DNA from: Pelomonas sp047654785
Lineage (GTDB): Bacteria; Pseudomonadota; Gammaproteobacteria; Burkholderiales; Burkholderiaceae_C
DNA length: 64,000 nucleotides
Direction: 5' to 3'
NCBI RefSeq assembly: GCF_047654785.1
Contig: NZ_JASGKQ010000003.1
Location: 1,798,001-1,862,000, forward strand
Shown: positions 44,701 to 51,168 of the stretch, in pieces
Numbering within the stretch: the first letter of the stretch is position 1
How the letters are laid out: every line of letters starts with the position of its first letter
Made by a program: the position numbers and the translations under genes
The notes under the pieces: generated by a model
Databases searched by the model: none
The model's input: only the letters and a program-made list of their open reading frames with translations
Told to the model about the DNA's origin: nothing

Positions 44701-44928
44701 GCGCATCTCGCCGGCGGCCTTGCGGGTGAAGGTGATGGCGACGATCTGCTGCGGCTCGGCGCCGGCCAGCAGCGCGCGCAGGATGCGCGACACCAGCATC
44801 CAGGTCTTGCCCGCGCCGGCGCAGGCCTCGACGACGATGCTGCGCGCCGGGTCGCAGGCCAGCGCATAGAACTGCTCGCGCGGGATGCGCCGGCCGTCGG
44901 CCCAGTAGGCGAGTTCGGAGGCGCTCAT
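41713..44928 (-). CDS. UvrD-like helicase/nuclease (AddA-like)
   Basis: A 1071-residue superfamily 1 helicase. Walker A is VVEACAGAGKTWML (about residues 32-45), with ITFTRKAAGEMRQRL, LLIDEFQDTSPLQW (Walker B/motif II) and VGDPKQSIYRFRRADP following. The last 200 residues are a PD-(D/E)XK nuclease domain with RIDRLVQTRDGTWWVLDYKLG. This is the AddA plan for double-strand-break repair, as in RecBCD-less bacteria. Start ATG 44928 overlaps the stop of the AddB-like gene upstream (ATGA). Confidence 0.9.
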   Translation of the reverse strand: MSASELAYWADGRRIPREQFYALACDPARSIVVEACAGAGKTWMLVSRILRALLAGAEPQQIVAITFTRKAAGEMRQRLADWLAEFAQADEAAQLAALRQRGLPAGDAAALRPRLAALQAELLRGGRAVEVRTFHGWFSQLLRAAPLAFLRAQGLAPELQLVEDEEELMPPLWRRFHAAVLADAVLRADFQALTQSRGRFNLREWLLGAFARRVELRLAEAAGVLAGSLPGAVELLGMTPEQFFAQLRGPLQALARQLGQAQGKKAQAAAAALEQAEAVDAAFAALFTQKGEPRKLGVDSPDLDALCDELLRLRGAIAQQQAADEHAAMRRLALVLVDAFEALKRERGLVDMNDLERGALALLADADTAGWVQQRLDAQVRHLLIDEFQDTSPLQWQALHGWLSAYAGAGAGAPLSVFIVGDPKQSIYRFRRADPRVFAAAQDFVCAGLQGARLACDHTRRNAPEVLEAVNAAFDAAQRADAYEGFRPHTTEVPAGDELAGLWALDAGLAAPPPAEAADPMRWRPSLSEPRVEAELSRRAPECERVCAAIAGLLRERPALRPGDLFVLARKRDPLRQLSAALTAAGVPHAAPEEQPLAALPDVADLLALLDVLASPGHDLSLARALRSPLFGASEADLLALAEAAGSADWLGRPPAERRRWWDALHELAAPGPVLARARALLRDWAEQARQRTPHELLDRIVHEGALLARIAAAVPAADADVRLQSVQALLRAALDLDGGRYAQLYGFVRALKRRPIPFVPAAAPDAVQLLTIHGAKGLEAEVVFLLDTDAAPPKAETLGLLLDWPVGRRAPVRAAFLASEARPPPSLQALVDGERAAREREELNGLYVAMTRARRALVLSHTPGRSAATSWWDRLQPLARRWPLAADAGARAAAAAPPLAPLPRWQPPPAAPVRDGAARDARQAQVGEALHRVLEWASAPGQAQPLALLMDAASQAFGLDARAREQLARAAQAILASADCRPFFDPACLLWAGNEVAVGQGGEDQRIDRLVQTRDGTWWVLDYKLGSAPERDPAYLAQMRGYVAAVQALQPGEPVRAALISGTGRLVPVG

Positions 44929-47519
44929 GTCCAGTCGTCCTTGCGGCACAGCCCGCGGGCTTCGCAGTAGTCGCAGACGCGGCCCTCGCCGAGCGCCGGC
45001 AGCGGCACGCCGGCATGCACCGCGGCCAGGTCGGCCTGCAGGCCGTCGCGCAGCGCCAGGGCGGTGTCGCTGACGTCCTCGTGCGGCAGCACCGCGATGC
45101 CCTTGCCGTCGTCCAGCACCAGGTAGGCGGCCTGCAGGCCGGGCCCGGCGCCGCTCAGCAGCGCGTAGGTGGCGAGCTGGGTGTCCTCCAGCTTCGCGGC
45201 CACCTTGTCCTTCAGCGCCTTGGCGTTGCCGGTCTTGTAGTCCAGCAGCAGCATGCGGCCGGCGCGGTCGTCGATGCGGTCGATGCGGCCCTGCACCCGC
45301 AGCGCCTCCAGCGGCGCGGCGAAGGGCGTCGCCTCGCGCGCCACCTCGCCGGCCACGTAGCGCTGGCCGCCGGCCTCCGCCTCGGCCAGCCAGGCCAGGT
45401 AGAGCGGGCGCAGCCGCTCGAAGGCCGCCGAGAACGGCAGGAAGTCGGTGGCGTCCAGCAGCGCCAGCTCGGCCTCGGCGGCGGCGCGCAGCACCGCGTC
45501 GTCATCGCCACCGCCGTCGCGCGTTTCGTGGAAGCGCTTGAGCACCGCGTGCAGCCAGGTGCCGTAGTCGCGCTTGGTGGTTTCCTGCTCCAGCTCGTCG
45601 GCCTCGCGCAGGCCCAGCACGGCGCGGCTGAAGAACTGGTAGGGGCAGTTGCGCAGCGCGTCGATGGCGCTGGCGCTGAGCGCGGCGGGCAGCCGGCCCG
45701 CGGCGTCGGCGGCGGCGCGGGTCTGCGGCGCGGACGGCGGCGCGGCGGGTGTCCGCCCGTCCGGCCAGCGCGCCAGCGCCTGCCCGGCCCGGGCCGCGGC
45801 GCCGGCCAGCCGCTCCAGCAGCGGGCTGGGCGGCAACGGCTCGGCCCCGGCGAAGGCGCAGCGCAGCAGCGTCAGCACCGGCGCGCGCAGCAGCTGCGCC
45901 AGGCCCAGCGCCTCGGCCTCGCGCCGCTGCGCCAGGCCGGGCAGGCCCAGCGCCACCGCGTCGGCATCGGCCAGCAGGCCGGCCTGCGGGTTCACCGGCC
46001 CCAGCGTGGCGGCATCCGCGCCGGGCAGCACCACGGCGCCGAACGGCCGCAGCAGCGCCCGCGCCAGCGGCGTGATGACGACCTCGGCGGCGCCCGCTTC
46101 CTCGGCGGGCTCGAACTGCGCGGACTCCAGCGTGTCGTCCACCCAGGCCAGGAACTCCTCGGGCCGCAGCCGGGCCTGGGCGAGCGCGGCCTCGTGCGCG
46201 CTGCCGGCCCAGGGGCTGCGGGACAGCCACAGCGCCTCGCCCAGCGCCTCGCCGCCCGCCACCCCGGCCAGCGGGCCCAGCCCGTGCAGGGCCTGCTTCA
46301 GCGCCGTCAGCCAGCCCCCCAGCGAACGCGCGCCGCCGGCCAGCGGCTCCAACTGGCGCCGGGCGCGCTGCCAGGCCGCGCCCGCGGCGGGCGGCAGCGT
46401 GGCCGCGTCGAGCTGCGCGGCCTGGCGCCAGGCGAAGCGGCGGCAGCAGGACTCCAGCGCGGCCAGCCCGTCGGCGGGCCAATCGGCCGCCAGCGCGGAC
46501 TTCATCCAGGCCAGCCAGTCGTCCACTGCCCCGCCCGCCAGCGCCGCGCGCAGCAGCGCCATGACGGCGGCGGCGGCCGGCGTGGTCGCCAGCGTCCAGC
46601 CGGTTTCGTCATGCACCGGCACGCCCTGGCGCGCCAGCAGCGCGCGCACGCGGCGGATGACGACGCGGTCCTGCGCCAGCAGCGCGACGGGCCGGCGGCC
46701 GGCGTTCAGGTGCTGGATGACGGCCGTGGCGCTCTGCGCGGCCAGCGTCTCGAAGTCCGGCGCGACGGCGGCCTCCACCCGCGCCGCGGGCGTGAAGCCG
46801 GCCCAGGCCTGGTCGAGGTCCAGGTCGGCGTCCAGGCACAGCGCCGGCACCTCGCCGGCCCCGCCGGCCCGGGCGAGCAGCGCCTGTGCCAGCGGGTCGG
46901 GGCCGCCCGCGCGCAGCCAGATCCAGGCGCTGGGGCGCAGCGCGAACAGGGCGTCGGTGGCCGGCCGGCGCTCGTCCGTGGCCACCCAGGCCAGCGCCAC
47001 CTGGGCCAGCGCGCGCTCCAGCACGCCGGGGCCGGCGTCCAGCGCGGCCAGCCGCTGGCGGGCGACGTCGAGAAAGGCGGGCCGCTCGTCGGGCGGCACC
47101 TGCGCGGCGGCACGCGCCAGCGCCTGCGCGGTGCCCACCAGGCGGGCGACCGCGACGCGGTAGTCCCGCGGGCTGCCGCGCCGCAGCGGCTGCACCCAGC
47201 TCTGGTCGGCCAGCAGGCGGTCGGCGGTGAAGGCGTCTATGGCGGCGTCGCCGGAGAGCTGGTCGGGCGCGGCCAGCGGCGTCGGGCCCAGCGCCGCGGC
47301 CAGGCTGTGGCTGGTCGTGATGCGCGGCTGCCAGCCGCCCCGGGCCAGGAAGGCCCGGCGCGCCGGCGCCAGTTGCTGCGCGAACGGCAGCAGCAACACG
47401 GCGTCGCGCAGCGGCGCGCCCTGCCCGGCCAGCCAGCCGGCGCAGGCGCCGGCCACGCGCTGCCAGAACGCGGCGATGTCTTCCCCGGGCGCGAGGCCCA
47501 GGCTGATGGTTTGCTGCAC
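44925..47519 (-). CDS. PD-(D/E)XK nuclease, AddB-like
   Basis: An 864-residue partner of the AddA-like helicase. The C-terminal nuclease domain has GRIDRIDDRAGRMLLLDYKTG, and four cysteines (NCPYQFF plus CDYCEARGLC) fit the AddB/Cas4-type iron-sulfur cluster that frames the nuclease. The N-terminal part is a degenerate helicase fold without a clear Walker A. The likely start is GTG at 47519 (VQQTISLGLAPGEDIAAF); an open frame upstream to 47639 runs into prophage DNA. The phage attachment site appears to lie right at this start codon, so the native leader may have been replaced. Confidence 0.88.
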   Translation of the reverse strand: MQQTISLGLAPGEDIAAFWQRVAGACAGWLAGQGAPLRDAVLLLPFAQQLAPARRAFLARGGWQPRITTSHSLAAALGPTPLAAPDQLSGDAAIDAFTADRLLADQSWVQPLRRGSPRDYRVAVARLVGTAQALARAAAQVPPDERPAFLDVARQRLAALDAGPGVLERALAQVALAWVATDERRPATDALFALRPSAWIWLRAGGPDPLAQALLARAGGAGEVPALCLDADLDLDQAWAGFTPAARVEAAVAPDFETLAAQSATAVIQHLNAGRRPVALLAQDRVVIRRVRALLARQGVPVHDETGWTLATTPAAAAVMALLRAALAGGAVDDWLAWMKSALAADWPADGLAALESCCRRFAWRQAAQLDAATLPPAAGAAWQRARRQLEPLAGGARSLGGWLTALKQALHGLGPLAGVAGGEALGEALWLSRSPWAGSAHEAALAQARLRPEEFLAWVDDTLESAQFEPAEEAGAAEVVITPLARALLRPFGAVVLPGADAATLGPVNPQAGLLADADAVALGLPGLAQRREAEALGLAQLLRAPVLTLLRCAFAGAEPLPPSPLLERLAGAAARAGQALARWPDGRTPAAPPSAPQTRAAADAAGRLPAALSASAIDALRNCPYQFFSRAVLGLREADELEQETTKRDYGTWLHAVLKRFHETRDGGGDDDAVLRAAAEAELALLDATDFLPFSAAFERLRPLYLAWLAEAEAGGQRYVAGEVAREATPFAAPLEALRVQGRIDRIDDRAGRMLLLDYKTGNAKALKDKVAAKLEDTQLATYALLSGAGPGLQAAYLVLDDGKGIAVLPHEDVSDTALALRDGLQADLAAVHAGVPLPALGEGRVCDYCEARGLCRKDDWT

Positions 47520-47533
47520 GGGTGAAACGGGCC
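47517..47533 (+). repeat. Candidate left attachment half (attL)
   Basis: CACGGGTGAAACGGGCC, matching CGCGGGAGAAACGGGGCC at 56842-56859 with two substitutions and one inserted base. The pair brackets the phage gene block. A shared CGGGCC (47580-47585 and 56862-56867) is a weaker alternative. Confidence 0.4.
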
Positions 47534-47598
47534 TCCCACGCCCGGCCTGGCCGCCGCTGCCGGTCACCCCGGCGACCGACGGGCCCAAAGTGGCTATG

Positions 47599-47889
47599 TC
47601 ACACCTTAGCCACTGGCGTAGGGGGCGCGTCCACGCCAAGCGCTTCAGCTAGGGCGATGGCCTTCTCGTGGTCTTTCTCTTGCGAAACAAGCGCTTCCAT
47701 TGCTGCCCGGCGTGCGTCTATGCCGGCAAGAACTGCGAGGCGTGCGGCCATTGCAGGCGGGATCGGGTCTTTGCCGGCGTAAACCCGGCTCAAAAAGCCT
47801 TGGTGGAGCTGAAGTTCTTTGGCTATGGCGTAGCGGGTCATGCCGTTTTTGGCCGCCACGCCATCCATAAGGGTTTTCCCCAAGTTCAT
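47599..47889 (-). CDS. Phage repressor-like helix-turn-helix protein
   Basis: A 96-residue protein with an N-terminal helix-turn-helix (GMTRYAIAKELQLHQGFLSRVYAGKDPIPP as the DNA-binding part, residues 16-45) and a helical C-terminal half. It is divergent from the phage plus-strand operon, with a dyad in the 74-base gap, so it probably represses the replication genes and its own transcription. AAGGTG ribosome site 6 bases upstream of the ATG. This is the only leftward gene in the left half of the prophage. Confidence 0.8.
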   Translation of the reverse strand: MNLGKTLMDGVAAKNGMTRYAIAKELQLHQGFLSRVYAGKDPIPPAMAARLAVLAGIDARRAAMEALVSQEKDHEKAIALAEALGVDAPPTPVAKV

Positions 47890-47922
47890 AGTTCACCTTT
47901 CATGACGTACAGTCGGGCCGAA

Positions 47923-47945
47923 ATGCTTCGCAAAACGTGAAGCAT
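47923..47945. promoter_or_regulatory. Putative operator between repressor and phage operon
   Basis: Arms ATGCTTC (47923-47929) and GAAGCAT (47939-47945) separated by nine bases, 34 bases upstream of the repressor ATG and 18 bases before the first plus-strand start. Position and symmetry suggest the repressor binding site. Confidence 0.55.
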
Positions 47946-47963
47946 CACGAAGGGTAGTGCTTT

Positions 47964-48359
47964 ATGGCCGGGAATGTACTTCACAGCGAGTCAACTACGC
48001 AAGGCGAGCCGCTGACATATCGGTCATGGCTGGCTGTTGTGCTGTCGGCGAGTGAGCGGGCGGGCGCATCGGCTGTGGTGCGTGTGCAAGTCCGCAAGCG
48101 CGGTGTTGTGCTGTGCGGACGAGTCATCGAAGCCGCGCCCGGTCGTGATGAGCGTTCGCCGGACTGGTTCAAGGTGGACTGCTACCTCGGGCAGATTTGG
48201 TTTGCGGACGCGAACGTTCGTCAGTGCAGCCACCTGGACGAAAGGTGCATGTGCGAGCCGGCGCAGGCCGGCGTCGATGCACGCGCTTGCGCGGGCATGA
48301 CGCCGGCCTGCGCTGTCCCCCTCGGTAACACGGGGACAACAGTGGGGGCACGGTCGTGA
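47964..48359 (+). CDS. Phage protein of unknown function
   Basis: A 131-residue frame, first in the phage plus-strand operon. The first 95 residues look like a real protein (YRSWLAVVLSASERAGASAV, WFKVDCYLGQIWFADANVRQ). The last 35 residues are encoded by two strong hairpins (48261-48338) and are probably not conserved. The stop overlaps the GTG of the replication gene (GTGA). I do not recognise the family; in other inoviruses this slot holds a small regulator of replication. Confidence 0.55.
   Translation: MAGNVLHSESTTQGEPLTYRSWLAVVLSASERAGASAVVRVQVRKRGVVLCGRVIEAAPGRDERSPDWFKVDCYLGQIWFADANVRQCSHLDERCMCEPAQAGVDARACAGMTPACAVPLGNTGTTVGARS
48261..48338. repeat. Two strong hairpins before the replication gene
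   Basis: Hairpin 1 has perfect 15-bp arms GCGCAGGCCGGCGTC (48261-48275) and its complement (48299-48313), with further ATGC/GCAT and GCGC/GCGC pairing inside the loop. Hairpin 2 has 7-bp arms TGTCCCC / GGGGACA (48314-48320, 48332-48338). They end 17 bases before rep. Filamentous phages carry packaging signal and origin hairpins in this position; a dispersed host REP element inserted in the gene is the alternative. Confidence 0.6.
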
Positions 48360-49513
48360 AAGTAGATGCCAAGCCGGTGATGGCCGGAAGCCGGATCAAG
48401 TGGACGCTGGAACAGATTGAACAGTCGAACCCTGGCCGCGTCCGGGTTGACTGGTTGCGATTCACCCTGCCGATGGATGCCATCGTGTCGCGGGAACCAT
48501 CGTTGCTTGACGTAACGGTTCTGGAACTGCTGGACCAGCCCGGCCGCGATCTGGTTCGCAAGTCGTCCACGGTGGACGTGTCCGAATACACCACGGCGCA
48601 CGCCGTGGCGCTTGCCGGGGCTCGTCAGTTTTGCGCCATGTTGGGCAAGTTCGAAGTCGGCGCTGTCTTGCGCGGCATGGACTTCTACTCGGTCAGGGTT
48701 GAGCTTCGTTTCGCCGGAGAAACCGTTGGCTACGTCATGGCCGGCGCGAAGTCGGTGAAGCAGGCCGGCACGGTTCACTTCAACCTCTTCGGCTCCGCGC
48801 TGCTCACGATCACGCCGGCTCAATTAGCGCCGGTCCGTGACTGGATTTCTGCCGCACGTGGACACGTGACGCGCATCGATTTGAGCCTTGACATATGGAC
48901 CGGCTACAGCGTCACTGATGCTGTCCAGGCATACCGCGAAGGCGGCTTTGACGTTCGCGGCAAGCGACCTGGACAGAAGAATCACGGAAGCTGGGAGCTT
49001 CAGCATTCACGCACTTTCGAAGTTGGTTCTCGTGAAACCGGCAAATGCTGCCGCGTTTATGAGAAGGGCGACGAACAGTTCGGCCACGAGGCCGGGTCGG
49101 AGTGGGTTCGTGTCGAGGTTGAGTTTCGTGATAACCATCGCGTGATTTCCCTGGATTCGATGACCCGTCCGGCCGATTTTTTCGCAGGCGCATATCCGCT
49201 TTGCGCGGAGCTTTTGGAGCGTGAGCGAATTGCGGCTGAGGCTGAGCGAATCCCTACGGTGCCGGATTTGATTGATACGACGGCGGAAGCCGCCGTTGTT
49301 CGCGTGGTCCGTTGGATCAAGCGCACAGCCGCCCCGGCCATCGTTGCTGCCTTCGATATGGGCGGTGACATTCTTGCGGAGATAATCGATAGCGAACGCC
49401 ATCGCGTTCCGCGCCGGCTTCTCGGCATTGCTCCGGACCGTCTTCGGGAAACTTTTGAAAAAGTCGCGGCGCTTATGGCCCCAGCTTCCGCGCCATCGTT
49501 TAACGGGGCCTGA
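48356..49513 (+). CDS. Phage replication initiation protein (Rep)
   Basis: A 385-residue rolling-circle initiator of the inovirus/RstA-like replication-factor type. Recognisable blocks are ARGHVTRIDLSLDIW (residues about 165-179), SRTFEVGSRETGKCCRVYEK and WVRVEVEFRDNHRVISLD followed by the FFAGAYPLC region. It should nick the double-stranded replicative form at the plus origin. Start GTG at 48356, coupled to the preceding gene. Codon use is moderately GC-rich, less than in host genes. Confidence 0.85.
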   Translation: MKVDAKPVMAGSRIKWTLEQIEQSNPGRVRVDWLRFTLPMDAIVSREPSLLDVTVLELLDQPGRDLVRKSSTVDVSEYTTAHAVALAGARQFCAMLGKFEVGAVLRGMDFYSVRVELRFAGETVGYVMAGAKSVKQAGTVHFNLFGSALLTITPAQLAPVRDWISAARGHVTRIDLSLDIWTGYSVTDAVQAYREGGFDVRGKRPGQKNHGSWELQHSRTFEVGSRETGKCCRVYEKGDEQFGHEAGSEWVRVEVEFRDNHRVISLDSMTRPADFFAGAYPLCAELLERERIAAEAERIPTVPDLIDTTAEAAVVRVVRWIKRTAAPAIVAAFDMGGDILAEIIDSERHRVPRRLLGIAPDRLRETFEKVAALMAPASAPSFNGA

Positions 49514-49539
49514 CATTTCGCAAGCGAAAGTGAGTTCGT

Positions 49540-49839
49540 ATGAAGTTCCAATCACAGATCAAGGTCGTTGGTATGAAGGCCAGCAAAGGCCAAATGGACA
49601 ACGGCGTTTCCTTTGATTCGACGAAGGTGTATGCCTTGGTCGATATGGATTCGAGCAAGGGCAACGCGTTTGGGCAGTGCTCTGCTGAATTCACGCTCGG
49701 CCTGAGCGATGAAATCAAGAAGTTCGAGAAGATGCCGTTTCCGTTCGATGCCATCGCGGAAATGGAAATTGTCACGAACGGCAAGACTTCGAAGACCGTG
49801 ATGCATGGTCTGAAGCCTGTCGCGGCGAAGGCTGCCTAA
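49540..49839 (+). CDS. Putative phage ssDNA-binding protein (gpV-like)
   Basis: A 99-residue soluble protein, MKFQSQIKVVGMKASKGQMD, with a beta-rich pattern consistent with a small OB-fold. It follows the replication gene by 26 bases, where filamentous phages encode the ssDNA-binding protein that coats new single strands before assembly. No definite family motif is visible, so the function is assigned mainly by position and size. Confidence 0.6.
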   Translation: MKFQSQIKVVGMKASKGQMDNGVSFDSTKVYALVDMDSSKGNAFGQCSAEFTLGLSDEIKKFEKMPFPFDAIAEMEIVTNGKTSKTVMHGLKPVAAKAA

Positions 49840-49841
49840 TC

Positions 49842-50054
49842 ATGGCGTCCGGCCGCTTCATTATTCAGTCTGGTGTGACGTTCCAGTTTCTGCACGTTCA
49901 CCCAGGAACTGGTGACGTGGCTTGGACCCCTTCCCTTGCCACGGCTGTTCGGTTCGGCGTTGTTGATGATTTTGACGACATTCGTCAGCTTGTTGACGAT
50001 CACTGCGATAAGGGCTCTGCCCTCGTTGTTGATCTTGACGCCGATTTCGCTTGA
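49842..50054 (+). CDS. Small phage protein, unknown
   Basis: A 70-residue soluble, acidic protein (MASGRFIIQSGVTFQFLHVH; C-terminal VDDHCDKGSALVVDLDADFA). It starts two bases after the preceding stop codon and ends against the next gene, so it belongs to the operon. No function can be given. Confidence 0.6.
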   Translation: MASGRFIIQSGVTFQFLHVHPGTGDVAWTPSLATAVRFGVVDDFDDIRQLVDDHCDKGSALVVDLDADFA

Positions 50055-50062
50055 CGCTTCGC

Positions 50063-50356
50063 ATGGCTTCGTGCGTCAACGTTGTCGGCTCTGTTGATAT
50101 TGGTGGCTCTCAAGTCGCCGTTATCGGGCCTTATCAGGGTCAGTCTGGTGGCGGTTGTCCGGGTATGGTTGTGTTTTCTCCGGACGAAGCTGATCAGGTT
50201 CTCGCGTTGATTCAAGAAGAATCTTCGTCTACGAATGAACTGCCTCCATCCGCAGATTTGGCGGCCGCCTGGAGTGCTGGTTTTTTTCTTGTGGTCAGCA
50301 GCTACGTTATCGGTTGGGCTGTTGGTGCGGTCGTCAATTTCATTAACGGAAAGTGA
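50063..50356 (+). CDS. Small phage membrane protein
   Basis: A 97-residue protein. The first 65 residues are soluble (GSVDIGGSQVAVIGPYQGQS) and one hydrophobic helix lies near the C-terminus (AGFFLVVSSYVIGWAVGAVV), followed by a short basic end. A TTG start at 50051 would add four residues. Size, single helix and position just before the major coat gene fit a minor virion protein, but this is inference. Confidence 0.6.
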   Translation: MASCVNVVGSVDIGGSQVAVIGPYQGQSGGGCPGMVVFSPDEADQVLALIQEESSSTNELPPSADLAAAWSAGFFLVVSSYVIGWAVGAVVNFINGK

Positions 50357-50364
50357 GCATTGAA

Positions 50365-50574
50365 ATGGAAAACAAGTTCAAGGGCGCCGTGGTCGCCGGT
50401 CTGGCCGTCGCAGTTTCTGGTTTTGCGAATGCCGCCGCGCCCGATTTTTCGTCCCTGACCGGGGCGGTTGATTTGTCTTCGGTCGGAACGGCCATTCTGG
50501 CCATCGGTGCGATTCTGGCCGCACCTGCGGTCATCAAGACGGGCGTTCGCATCGTTCTTTCGATGATTCGCTGA
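50365..50574 (+). CDS. Major coat protein (gpVIII-like)
   Basis: A 69-residue precursor: signal peptide (MENKFKGAVVAGLAVAVSGF, cleavage after ANA at residue 23), an acidic amphipathic segment (APDFSSLTGAVDLSS), a membrane helix (about 40-57) and a basic C-terminus (Lys58, Arg62, Arg69) that would face the DNA. Mature length about 46 residues, like Ff and Pf coat proteins. A GTG at 50353 is an unlikely alternative start. Confidence 0.9.
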   Translation: MENKFKGAVVAGLAVAVSGFANAAAPDFSSLTGAVDLSSVGTAILAIGAILAAPAVIKTGVRIVLSMIR

Positions 50575-50580
50575 TAGGCC

Positions 50581-50718
50581 ATGGATTTTTCGGCAATCGT
50601 CGATGCCATATCGCGCGATGACGAGTCGTCAGCGGTTTTAGCTTTCGCTGCTTTCATAGTTGGCTATAGGCTTGTGGCGTTTGGCGTGCGTCGGATACTT
50701 TCCATGTTCGGACGCTGA
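50581..50718 (+). CDS. 45-residue phage membrane protein
   Basis: An unlisted small gene six bases after the coat stop codon. It encodes MDFSAIVDAISRDDESSAVL, then a hydrophobic helix (LAFAAFIVGYRLVAFGV) and the basic end RRILSMFGR. Its C-terminus resembles that of the major coat protein (RIVLSMIR), and it has the acidic-hydrophobic-basic plan of a virion protein without a signal peptide. It may be a gpVII/gpIX-like tip protein. Confidence 0.65.
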   Translation: MDFSAIVDAISRDDESSAVLAFAAFIVGYRLVAFGVRRILSMFGR

Positions 50719-50731
50719 TTCGCCGACGATG

Positions 50732-50757
50732 CGCCCTGGATCGAAAGGTCTGGGGCG
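50732..50757 (+). terminator. Hairpin after the coat operon
   Basis: CGCCC (50732-50736) pairs with GGGCG (50753-50757), followed by TTT. Filamentous phages often have a terminator after the coat genes. The stem is short and merges with the 16-bp palindrome starting at 50757, so termination strength is uncertain. Confidence 0.45.
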
Positions 50758-50772
50758 TTTCGCATGCGAAAC
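50757..50772. promoter_or_regulatory. 16-bp perfect palindrome, left copy
   Basis: GTTTCGCATGCGAAAC, self-complementary over all 16 bases, 18 bases upstream of the truncated zot ATG. Its arms GTTTC/GAAAC equal those of the classical chromosomal parS (GTTTCACGTGAAAC), with a 6-base centre instead of 4. A ParB-like gene lies at 54998. Proposed as the binding site of that protein. Confidence 0.6.
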
Positions 50773-51092
50773 AGAAAGCGGAGAACATCAATGATCATAT
50801 TCCACGAAGGATTGCCGGGTTCCGGAAAATCTTACGAAGCCATGGCGGTTCGTATTATCCCGGCCATCAAGGCGGGCCGTGAAGTCGTAGCATACGTCGA
50901 AGGTATCGACCACAAGAAGATTGCCGAAATCGCCGGAGTCAGCGAAGAAAGATGCAGAGAACTACTGCACGTCTTGACTCGTGATCAGATGAAATCCAAT
51001 TGGGTTGAACTCTGCAGGGACAACGCGCTTCATGTCTTCGACGAAGCTCAAAACTTCTGGGGAAACCGCGTCAAACTTAATGAGGTGCAAAC
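50757..51092 (+). repeat. 336-bp inverted repeat, left arm
   Basis: Identical to the complement of 54630-54965 except for three bases near the inner end, all silent third-codon changes in zot (His CAT/CAC, Asp GAC/GAT, Leu CTT/CTG). The homology begins exactly at the palindrome and ends at GGTGCAAAC. It contains the zot ribosome site, start and first 101 codons. Confidence 0.98.
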
Positions 51093-51108
51093 ATGTGGCT
51101 TGTGGTGA
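50791..51108 (+). pseudogene. Truncated Zot (first 101 residues)
   Basis: Encodes residues 1-101 of Zot identically to the intact gene on the other strand, including Walker A GLPGSGKS (7-14) and Walker B ALHVFDEAQ, then diverges into CGLW and stops. It lacks the membrane helix and periplasmic part needed for phage assembly. It lies between the coat genes and the adhesin gene, an unusual place for zot. It would become full-length if the segment between the inverted repeats flipped. Confidence 0.9.
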
Positions 51109-51167
51109 TTTTCTTTTGCGGGTGCCTTTGTGGAAAGGCATGTGTTCTGGGCCTGGCAAATGGTTAG
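51093..51167 (+). CDS. Possible 24-residue hydrophobic peptide
   Basis: An ATG at the exact end of the repeat opens a 24-codon frame MWLVVIFFCGCLCGKACVLG, a single hydrophobic stretch with four Cys, ending two bases before the adhesin start at 51169. No ribosome site of note. It may be a tiny phage membrane protein or chance. Confidence 0.25.
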   Translation: MWLVVIFFCGCLCGKACVLGLANG

Positions 51168-51168
51168 C

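Noticed and set aside
47520..47639. Extending the AddB-like protein to an ATG at 47639
   Set aside because: The added 40 residues come from phage-side DNA overlapping the repressor gene end and show no conserved character.
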